Positions 16,579 to 24,301 of a DNA stretch of 33,328 bases are shown here, in pieces (position 1 is the stretch's first letter; each line of letters begins with the position of its first letter). The notes beneath the pieces are model-generated. The model had not been told where the DNA came from, searched no databases, and saw only the letters and a list, made by a program, of their open reading frames with translations. Source of the stretch: Bacteroides stercorirosoris (lineage in GTDB: Bacteria > Bacteroidota > Bacteroidia > Bacteroidales > Bacteroidaceae); assembly GCF_900142015.1 (NCBI RefSeq), contig NZ_FQZN01000047.1:1-33328 (forward strand). The letters run 5' to 3'. The position numbers were made by a program, and so were the translations under genes.

Positions 16579-19125
16579 ATGAAGAAAATATTACTTCTGT
16601 TTTGGGTACTGTTCTGTACTATTTCCACATGGGCTACACAACGTTCTACCGGGGAAGCACTTGAAATAGCCCGTTCGTTTTTTGCCAGGTATCCTGCGAC
16701 ACGTTCTGTTGATGATATCCGGCTGGTTGCCATATCCGGAGATTTATTGAAGTCTACTTCTACCCGAAGTGTTTCAAATGAACCGGCTTTTTATGTTTAT
16801 AATCATGGGCAGTCTGCCTATGTGATTGTTTCGGGCGATGATCGGATGAAACCCGTATTGGGTTACTCTGATAAAGGTGCTTTTGTGACTGATAACCTGC
16901 CACCTAATATACAAAGTTGGCTAGAAAGTTATAATGCCGTACATACAGCTTTAGTGAATGGAGAACAAGCAATCAAAGAACCCCGACTGCTGACACGTGC
17001 TGTTTTCCCGGAAACGGTAGATCCCATGTTGGGTGAAATCAATTGGAATCAGGATGCACCTTATAATAATGCCTGTCCAATAGTGCAAGGAAACCGTTGT
17101 GTGACTGGCTGTGTAGCCACAGCCATGGCGATGATTTTAAAATATCACGAATACCCTGTAAAAGGAAAAGGCACCTACTCTTATAAAATTTCATCAGGAC
17201 TTGAATGCTCGTTTGATTATGGAAACACAACTTTCAGTTGGGATAAAATGTTGCCTCAATATGTCAGTGGCAGTTATACGACAGAACAAGCAAATGCTGT
17301 TGCAGAATTGATGTATGCTTGTGGCGTTGCAGTTGATATGGAATATTCCCCTTCCAGTTCCGGAGCTTACTCCTTCAAAGTGGGGCAGGCTTTAATCGAC
17401 TATTTCGGTTATGATGAGAATCTTGGATATGTATGTCGTCAATATTTCACTTCTGAAGAATGGATGAATATGATTAAGACGGAACTCAGTGAAGGACGCC
17501 CTGTACTTTATAATGGTGCATCTAAAGATGTAGGGCATGAATTTGTTTTCGATGGCTATGATGCTCAGGATATGGTCCACGTAAACTGGGGCTGGGGTGG
17601 TTCCAACAATGGCTATTTTGAAGTTGTTTCCCTCGATCCGTCATCTCCGGGAATTGGTGGAGGCACGAACCTTGGCGGTGGTTTTATCTACCAACAAGGA
17701 ATGCTCATCGGACTTGAACCCCCTACAGCATCTTCAAGTTATACTTCACATTTTTATCTTTCAAAACTTGAGGTTAATAAGAAAGAGATTGCAAAAGGGG
17801 AAAGTTTTGATCTTACGGTTACCAAACTGTATAATATGAGTACGAAATTCCAAAATGGACAACTGGCCTTGATTGCTGAAAAAGGTGGCAAACAATTGGC
17901 CTTGTGGAATGTGTCTTTAGGAAATGTGAATACTAATTATGGGAGCGAAGGACAGACGTTCTCGAACATTACAATTTCCAATGATCTGGTAGATGGAACC
18001 TACGCCCTATATTTAGCAACAAAGGACATGCGTGAAACAGCTTGGAGCCGTGTACGGAGTGGGTATGGCTTTGAATCACAGTTTACACTTACTGTTACCG
18101 GCAATAAATGTATTCTTACTCCATTTACCGGCAACCTAACGCTACAGGAAGATTTGGATGGAAGTGTGGAAATCTTGCATAATTTATATAGTGGTCGTAA
18201 GGGTGATTTCAAAATGATACTTTCTAATAGAAATATGACAAATGACTTTTATGGATTAGCAGGTGTTGTGTTCATTACGACAGATGAAAAACCACAAATT
18301 ATTAGTTTTACCGGATATACTCAACTAGAGTTAAAACCAGGCACAAACAATAAGGAAGTAATTATTTCTGGAAATTTGATTTCCAACCTGACGGAAACGT
18401 CTACTGATATTCCAGTCGGAGATTATTATATCTGTCCAGGAGTTCGATGGGGAGAATATGTATATGGTATTGGCGATAATTTAGTTACTGTCACTGTTAA
18501 TAGAGCTTATGGCTCTCCGAGTTTAGTTGTTGAAGATGTACGTTTAGAGAAGAATCAAATCCAGGTAGGAGAAAAGCTGAAACTACTGGCTTACTTGTCA
18601 TTAAGTGGAGCAGGAAATGTATATGACAAAACCTTGATGGCTGCAATATTTACAGTAGGGCAGTCTTCAACGTCTAATATCCACTACGCGGAGATATTTA
18701 TAGAAAAGGATCATCCTCTTGATTTTGAAATGGAATTTGATCCTCAAATCGATGAAGGTAGCTATACCGTCAATTTGTATAAACCTGAGCTGTTGGGAGG
18801 GTATGATGGAAATAAACCGTTATGCCGCCTCGACTTTTCCGTGGGGTCAGCTACTAGCATTGAAGATGAAGTGACTGATAAAGAAGGGATGATTATCTAT
18901 CAACAACCGGTAGAAGATGTTCTTTATATCCGTACCTCTAATACTGCTAAGATGATTTCTGTCTACAACTTGGCTGGACAGCAAATGATACAGCAGAAAG
19001 AATCCGCTGATAACCCTACTAAGGAGTATTCTATTCCGGTGGCAGGATTGCCATCTGGATGTTATATAGTAGTATTACAATCAACGGATGGAAAAGCATA
19101 TCGGAACAAATTTATGAAAAGATAG
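16579..19125 (+). CDS. Secreted C10-family (streptopain-like) cysteine protease with C-terminal sorting-like domain
   Basis: An 848-residue protein from the ATG at 16579. A Sec signal peptide (MKKILLLFWVLFCTISTWA) is followed by an inhibitory propeptide of the Spi type. The peptidase C10 domain spans about 150-360: the nucleophile Cys178 lies in CVTGCVATAMAMILKYHEYP and the catalytic His320 in VGHEFVFDGYD, followed by HVNWGWGGSNNGYF, all typical of streptopain relatives. Beta-rich repeats follow. The last about 80 residues (ISVYNLAGQQ, LPSGCYIVVL, NKFMKR) resemble the type A sorting domain of the type IX secretion system. B. fragilis and P. gingivalis encode C10 proteases with host-protein activity. 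It sits between cassettes 2 and 3. Confidence 0.9.
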   Translation: MKKILLLFWVLFCTISTWATQRSTGEALEIARSFFARYPATRSVDDIRLVAISGDLLKSTSTRSVSNEPAFYVYNHGQSAYVIVSGDDRMKPVLGYSDKGAFVTDNLPPNIQSWLESYNAVHTALVNGEQAIKEPRLLTRAVFPETVDPMLGEINWNQDAPYNNACPIVQGNRCVTGCVATAMAMILKYHEYPVKGKGTYSYKISSGLECSFDYGNTTFSWDKMLPQYVSGSYTTEQANAVAELMYACGVAVDMEYSPSSSGAYSFKVGQALIDYFGYDENLGYVCRQYFTSEEWMNMIKTELSEGRPVLYNGASKDVGHEFVFDGYDAQDMVHVNWGWGGSNNGYFEVVSLDPSSPGIGGGTNLGGGFIYQQGMLIGLEPPTASSSYTSHFYLSKLEVNKKEIAKGESFDLTVTKLYNMSTKFQNGQLALIAEKGGKQLALWNVSLGNVNTNYGSEGQTFSNITISNDLVDGTYALYLATKDMRETAWSRVRSGYGFESQFTLTVTGNKCILTPFTGNLTLQEDLDGSVEILHNLYSGRKGDFKMILSNRNMTNDFYGLAGVVFITTDEKPQIISFTGYTQLELKPGTNNKEVIISGNLISNLTETSTDIPVGDYYICPGVRWGEYVYGIGDNLVTVTVNRAYGSPSLVVEDVRLEKNQIQVGEKLKLLAYLSLSGAGNVYDKTLMAAIFTVGQSSTSNIHYAEIFIEKDHPLDFEMEFDPQIDEGSYTVNLYKPELLGGYDGNKPLCRLDFSVGSATSIEDEVTDKEGMIIYQQPVEDVLYIRTSNTAKMISVYNLAGQQMIQQKESADNPTKEYSIPVAGLPSGCYIVVLQSTDGKAYRNKFMKR

Positions 19126-19149
19126 ATTCATAGATTCTAAAAAATAAAG

Positions 19150-19187
19150 CGGGGCTTTCTCATAATTACGGAATAGCCCCGTTTTTG
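19150..19187 (+). terminator. Terminator of the C10 protease gene
   Basis: CGGGGCT at 19150-19156 pairs with AGCCCCG at 19175-19181 across an 18-base loop, followed by TTTTT. It is a standard intrinsic terminator 25 bp after the stop codon. Confidence 0.85.
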
Positions 19188-19407
19188 TATTCCTAAGTAA
19201 CAATATAAAGTCGCAACTTTCTCATAAATAAGGTGCTTAACAATAATATTAGCTATCAAAAATGACTTTTCATCCTATGAGAACTATGTGATTAAATTGT
19301 TTTACATATAAATTTAATACAATACCATTCCAGTATTATTTTTGTGACAATCGCTCAATAGAGTGTTTTTTTAAGATACTACTTTAAAAAAAGAAAAGTA
19401 TATTTTT

Positions 19408-19538
19408 AATGTGCCATAACATAGTACTGTATAACGCATAAAAGTCAGATTGAAAGGAGTTTGACTGCACGATTGGTATCATATTAGTACTTCTAAAATA
19501 ATATAATACTACTTATGCTGACTTTTATTAGGCACATT
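19408..19538. repeat. Composite inverted repeat in the cassette 3 leader
   Basis: ATAAAAGTCAG at 19438-19448 and CTGACTTTTAT at 19518-19528 form an 11-bp perfect inverted repeat 69 bp apart. Outside them lies a second pair, AATGTGCC at 19408-19415 and GGCACATT at 19531-19538. The spacer holds no clear Bacteroides promoter. The rest of 19188-19600 is A+T-rich, with one TATTTTTG minus-7-like box near 19335. This leader is otherwise unlike those of cassettes 1 and 2. Confidence 0.5.
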
Positions 19539-19600
19539 GTTTACTTGCATAAGTTCTTTCAAATTGCTAATATCTTGTTTAATAGCTATTTATACGTGTT

Positions 19601-19613
19601 ATAGTTCTGCGAA
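19601..19613 (+). other. Putative site-specific recombination core, copy 3
   Basis: ATAGTTCTGCGAA again, in the same phase. Upstream of it the leader differs from those of cassettes 1 and 2, while downstream the susC homology starts at once. The match therefore ends sharply on the left side of the core, as at a crossover point. Confidence 0.75.
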
Positions 19614-22600
19614 GACTTTGCAGGTTTCGTATATTGGAATGCAGACACAAGAAGTGGCTATTAAACCTACCGTAAAAGTCGTCATGAGGTCTGATACTGA
19701 GATGCTTGAGGAGGTAATGGTAGTAGCTTTCGGTACAGCGAAGAAGTCTGCCTTTACTGGTTCGGCAAAAGTCATTGGAGCTGAAAAGCTTGAGCAGTCG
19801 CAGGTGACAAGTGTCACTGATGCATTGGCAGGTGCAGTGCCGGGTGTGACACTAACCTCTAACAATGGTGCCCCGGGTGCAACTGCATCTATCAAAATTC
19901 GCGGTTTCAGCTCACTCAATGCAGGAAACGACCCCTTGATTATTGTTGATGGTGCGCCTTACAGCGGTGACCTTAGCAATATCAATCCTAATGATGTTGA
20001 GTCAATGACCGTACTAAAAGACGCTGCTTCAAATGCACTTTACGGTGCACGTGGCGCCAACGGCGTGGTTATCATCACCACCAAGAGAGCCAACATGAGT
20101 GGTGAAGCCAAAGTGACTTTCGATGCCAAGTGGGGTGCCAATACACGCGCATTGAAGAAGTATGATGTGATTTCTGACCCTGCGATGTATTACGAGATGC
20201 ACTATGGCGCAATGAAGAATTACTATACAAGACAAATGGGTATGAGCGATCAGGCTGCATGGATTGAGGCAAACAATAATCTGTTTGGCTCCAACGGCGG
20301 TTTGGGCTACAATGTCTATACTGTTCCTGAAGGACAATACCTCATTGGTCAGAATGGCAAGCTCAATCCCGACGCCACACTGGGTAGGATAGTAAACTAC
20401 AAAGGACGTGACTACCTGCTTACTCCCGATGATTGGGATAAGGTTGGTTCACGTACCGGCTTGCGTCAGGAGTACAACTTCTCGATAAGCGCAGCCAATG
20501 AAAAATCTTCTTTCTATGTCTCTTTGGGCTATTTGGGAAATGAGGGTATCACTGAAGGATCTGATCTGAAACGCCTGACCGGTCGTTTGAAAGCCGATTA
20601 TCAGGCCAAGAAATGGTTGAAGGTGGGTGCAAATATGTCATACGCACGCTTTGACAGCAATTCATTGGGTAACAATGGGTCAAGTTCTTCTACCGCTAAC
20701 GTTTGGGCATTCACCACTCAAATGGCTCCCATCTATCCCGCTTACGTGCGTAATGCTGATGGCAGTATCATGCTTGACGGCAACGGTATCGAAATGATGG
20801 ACTATGGTAGCGGTATCAATGCCGGTATGCAACGTCCCTTTATTGCTGACGCCAACCCTATTCAGGATAATAAGCTTAACACCAGAAATGCCGAAGGAAA
20901 CGCCCTTAGCGGTAATGCTTTTGTGGACATCACTCCGCTGCCGGGACTGAAGGTAACACTGAATGGTACTTTTAATTTGGACGAGACACGGTTTACTTAT
21001 GTGTACAACCCTTATTATGGACAATTTGACTCCACCGGAGGTACAGTGAGCAAGTACAATCAACGTGATTATGACTACAACCTGCAACAGCTTGCTTCTT
21101 ACGCCACCTCATTTGGTGACAACAACTTCGACATCCTGTTGGGACACGAATATTACGATTACCGCCTAAACTATCTGGGCGCCAGCAAGTCAAAGATGTT
21201 CTCTCAGGATAACCATGAATTGGACGGTGCTGTAATTGACGGACAGGCAGCTACTTCTTACAAGAGACGTCGCAATAATGAAGGTTACTTCGGCCGTTTA
21301 CAGTACAATTTTGACGAGCGCATTTTCGGTTCCGCCTCTTTGCGCCGTGATGCTTCCTCACGCTTCCATCCGGACTACCGTTGGGGTACATTCTGGTCAG
21401 TAGGCGGTGCATGGCTCATTAATAAGGAGAGTTGGTTTAACGCTTCATGGGTGCAGGAACTGAAAATAAAGGCTTCTGTAGGTTCGCAGGGTAATGACAA
21501 TATCGGAGACTTCCGTTATACCGACGTATTCGACATCATCAACTCCGACAACAAGGTCGGTACTTCATTCTATAGTAAAGGTACCAAGGATATTACTTGG
21601 GAGACCAACACTAACTTCAATATCGGTGCGGAATTCCAGCTGTGGAACCGTGTGAGCGGTAGCATTGAGTACTATATGCGTAAGACTTCGGATATGTTGT
21701 TCTCATTCTCTGTAGCTCCCTCTTTGGGCTACTCTTCTTACTTCGACAACGTAGGTAACATGACAAACAGCGGTGTGGAAATGGACTTCAACGTGAACAT
21801 CTTCAATACTCGCAACTTCACATGGGACGTTAACCTCAACATCTCCACGCTGAAAAACCGCCTTACGATGCTCGATGCTGACAAGCAGATTACTACCGAG
21901 TACACAGCTGGCGGCAAAGGATATAAAGGTTACTCCAGTGGTAATTTCTTTATTGCCGAAGACCTGCCAATGTTTACATGGCGTCTGAAAGAATATGCCG
22001 GAGTGGACGAAAACGGCGAGTCCCTATGGTATCGTAACACTAAAGATGAAGAGGGAAACGTTATTGGACGTGAAACGACCAAGACCTATGCCGATGCCGA
22101 CTACTACATCACTGAAGAGACCTCCATTCCTAAGGTATATGGTGGGTTCGGCACCAAGCTGAAAGTATATGGTGTGGATTTTGGTATCAATTTCACATAC
22201 CAGATTGGCGGCAAGCAGTATGACGGCACGTATGCCTATTTCATGTCCTCACCTTCCGGTTCAACCGGTTCCAATTACCACAAGGACCTACTGAAGGCTT
22301 GGACTCCCGAGAACACCGGCAGCAACATACCACGCTTCCAGCTCAATGACCAGTATTCGGCATCAATGTCCACACGCTTCCTGACCAATGCCAGCTTCCT
22401 GAACATTCAGAACATCAACGTGGGTTATACACTGCCTTCCAGATGGACAAAGAAAATGGCTATCAGCTCATTGCGCTTATACATGTCGGCTGAGAACGTG
22501 TTCTATTGGTCTAAGCGCAAAGGTTTCGACCCGCGTCAGTCGTACAACGAGACCACCAACGCCACTTATTACTCGCCGATGCGTACTATCTCCGGCGGTG

Positions 22601-22617
22601 TGACATTTGAGTTCTAA
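19603..22617 (+). CDS. SusC-like TonB-dependent transporter, 5'-truncated silent cassette 3
   Basis: Homology begins at 19603 (SSAKTLQVSYIGMQ). The frame is open further left to a TTG at 19537, but those residues do not look like a signal peptide with carboxypeptidase-like domain, so I do not count them. The TonB-box-like EEVMVVAFGT, plug (LIIVDGAPYSG, VLKDAASNALYGARGANGV) and barrel to SGGVTFEF are intact over about 1,004 residues. G+C is visibly higher than in cassettes 1 and 2, with many C-ending codons, suggesting another origin. susD follows after 24 bp. Confidence 0.9.
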   Translation, partial: SSAKTLQVSYIGMQTQEVAIKPTVKVVMRSDTEMLEEVMVVAFGTAKKSAFTGSAKVIGAEKLEQSQVTSVTDALAGAVPGVTLTSNNGAPGATASIKIRGFSSLNAGNDPLIIVDGAPYSGDLSNINPNDVESMTVLKDAASNALYGARGANGVVIITTKRANMSGEAKVTFDAKWGANTRALKKYDVISDPAMYYEMHYGAMKNYYTRQMGMSDQAAWIEANNNLFGSNGGLGYNVYTVPEGQYLIGQNGKLNPDATLGRIVNYKGRDYLLTPDDWDKVGSRTGLRQEYNFSISAANEKSSFYVSLGYLGNEGITEGSDLKRLTGRLKADYQAKKWLKVGANMSYARFDSNSLGNNGSSSSTANVWAFTTQMAPIYPAYVRNADGSIMLDGNGIEMMDYGSGINAGMQRPFIADANPIQDNKLNTRNAEGNALSGNAFVDITPLPGLKVTLNGTFNLDETRFTYVYNPYYGQFDSTGGTVSKYNQRDYDYNLQQLASYATSFGDNNFDILLGHEYYDYRLNYLGASKSKMFSQDNHELDGAVIDGQAATSYKRRRNNEGYFGRLQYNFDERIFGSASLRRDASSRFHPDYRWGTFWSVGGAWLINKESWFNASWVQELKIKASVGSQGNDNIGDFRYTDVFDIINSDNKVGTSFYSKGTKDITWETNTNFNIGAEFQLWNRVSGSIEYYMRKTSDMLFSFSVAPSLGYSSYFDNVGNMTNSGVEMDFNVNIFNTRNFTWDVNLNISTLKNRLTMLDADKQITTEYTAGGKGYKGYSSGNFFIAEDLPMFTWRLKEYAGVDENGESLWYRNTKDEEGNVIGRETTKTYADADYYITEETSIPKVYGGFGTKLKVYGVDFGINFTYQIGGKQYDGTYAYFMSSPSGSTGSNYHKDLLKAWTPENTGSNIPRFQLNDQYSASMSTRFLTNASFLNIQNINVGYTLPSRWTKKMAISSLRLYMSAENVFYWSKRKGFDPRQSYNETTNATYYSPMRTISGGVTFEF

Positions 22618-22641
22618 ACCTAAAACATAGATAACGATAAT

Positions 22642-24270
22642 ATGAAAAAGAATATATTCAAACTATTTTCGGCTATGGTGGTATCGGCTACGGTATTAAC
22701 AGGCTGTATAGAAGAGATTTTCCCTGAAAACTCTACCGCAACTTCCGAACAAATCGGTGCTTCGGCTTCAGCGCTTGAGGCTGCAATCAATGGTCTGCCG
22801 TCGCAGATGGTCCAAGGCTATTTGGTATACGGAAGGCAAGTTCGCGAAAGCGACCTCGCTTACCCCTCTCTGATGCTGGTTCAGTCCGAACTTCTGGGTG
22901 ATATTGTTGCCACAGAATACGGTTATGACTGGTGGTGGCGCTACAGCGCAAACTACGGCATGTCCGATAACACTTATGAGTCGTTCCTGCCTTACTTTGC
23001 CTTGTATAAGTTTATCAAGTCTGCCAATGATGTGATAGCAGTAGTTGATGTAACCGACCCCACCATTTCCGATGAAATGCGTGGATACGGAAGTATGGCT
23101 CATGCCTTCCGTGCTTTGGACTATTATACACTGATGGTGCTTTTCGAACCGGTGGAAAACATCTACACCGATTGCAGCAAAATATTGGGACTTACAGTCC
23201 CCATTGTGACCGAGGCGACCACCAACGACATGGCTAAAAACAATCCACGTGCAACACGTGAGGAGATGATGGCTTTCATACTTTCTGATCTTGACAAGGC
23301 CGAAATCGGCTTGACAGACTATACGCCTGCTACCAAAAACTTCCCCAGCTTGGCTGTGGTATATGGTTTGAAGGCCAAGGTATATATGTGGGATGAAAAT
23401 TATGCCAAGGCAGCCGAGTATGCCCGCAAAGCTATCGACGCATCGGACGCAACGCCTATGACCTCCGCACAGTGGCACAACCCTACTACAGGCTTTAACA
23501 CCGCCACTTCTTCATGGATGTGGTATCTCCATCCCACAGCCTCCAATATGGGTAATCTTGCTAACTTCATAGGTCACATCTCCAATGAGGCTGGCTGGGG
23601 TTATGCAGACTTGTCGAAACTTCAGATAGCGCGCTCGCTCTATGACGAGATAGCCGACAACGACTTCCGTAAGTACTCTTTCCTCGATCCGGACAGAAGT
23701 TTCTATAATTATCAGTCGGTACAAGGCAAGGAGTGGCTGGATGAACAACCCGACTATATGTCGCTGAAGTTCCGTTGCGTCAATGGTGACTACAAGATTT
23801 ACTCCGTTGGTGCAGCCGGCGATATCCCCGTAATGCGTGTGGAAGAAATGTACTTCATAGAGGCCGAAGCTGTAGCTGCCAGTCAGAATGTGGCGGCAGG
23901 CGTGCAGCTGCTGAACGATTTTATGAAACGATACCGTCAGTCTGACTATAACTGTGTGCTGACCGACCTACGTGCTGTTCAGCTTGAAGTGCTGAAGCAG
24001 ATGCGCATCGAGTTCTGGGGTGAAGGTATCGCATTCCCCACAGCTAAGCGTCTGAAACCGGGTGTAATTCAGAACTATGAGGGAACCAACTACATAGAGG
24101 ACATTTTCAAGATAAACTGTGAAGGCGTGAAACCCAACTGGGCATTGGTGATTCCCAAAGATGAAGTGGATTCAAATACAGCTCTCCAAGGCAAGAACAA
24201 TCCTGACCCTTCAGGTTCCATCCCCACACGTCCTACTCCGATAGGCACGTATGCACCGGGTAATAATTAA
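22642..24270 (+). CDS. SusD/RagB-family surface lipoprotein, cassette 3
   Basis: A 542-residue SusD-family lipoprotein with lipobox LTGC (Cys22) followed by IEE. Family signatures are AHAFRALDYYTLMVLFEP, VMRVEEMYFIEAEAVAAS and MRIEFWGEGIAFPTAKRLK. It shares the higher G+C of the susC upstream. The protein is distant from the other two SusD proteins here, and the third lipoprotein starts 31 bp later. Confidence 0.92.
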   Translation: MKKNIFKLFSAMVVSATVLTGCIEEIFPENSTATSEQIGASASALEAAINGLPSQMVQGYLVYGRQVRESDLAYPSLMLVQSELLGDIVATEYGYDWWWRYSANYGMSDNTYESFLPYFALYKFIKSANDVIAVVDVTDPTISDEMRGYGSMAHAFRALDYYTLMVLFEPVENIYTDCSKILGLTVPIVTEATTNDMAKNNPRATREEMMAFILSDLDKAEIGLTDYTPATKNFPSLAVVYGLKAKVYMWDENYAKAAEYARKAIDASDATPMTSAQWHNPTTGFNTATSSWMWYLHPTASNMGNLANFIGHISNEAGWGYADLSKLQIARSLYDEIADNDFRKYSFLDPDRSFYNYQSVQGKEWLDEQPDYMSLKFRCVNGDYKIYSVGAAGDIPVMRVEEMYFIEAEAVAASQNVAAGVQLLNDFMKRYRQSDYNCVLTDLRAVQLEVLKQMRIEFWGEGIAFPTAKRLKPGVIQNYEGTNYIEDIFKINCEGVKPNWALVIPKDEVDSNTALQGKNNPDPSGSIPTRPTPIGTYAPGNN

Positions 24271-24301
24271 CCAACAAGTTAACTTTTAATAGAATTTGTA
24301 T

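Noticed and set aside
19537..19602. Upstream extension of cassette 3 susC to a TTG with a hydrophobic stretch
   Set aside because: The residues lack the full carboxypeptidase-like domain and a convincing signal peptide, the codon is weak, and the other cassettes have no counterpart.
2264..22617. Reading the truncated susC genes as pseudogenes
   Set aside because: All three frames are intact to the last codon, with complete partner genes, and are cut at the same conserved core. Decay would give different breakpoints and stops.
22768..23478. 236-residue minus-strand frame inside susD of cassette 3
   Set aside because: It is antisense to a clear SusD gene and rich in Cys/His as expected for a shadow frame, with no recognisable motif.
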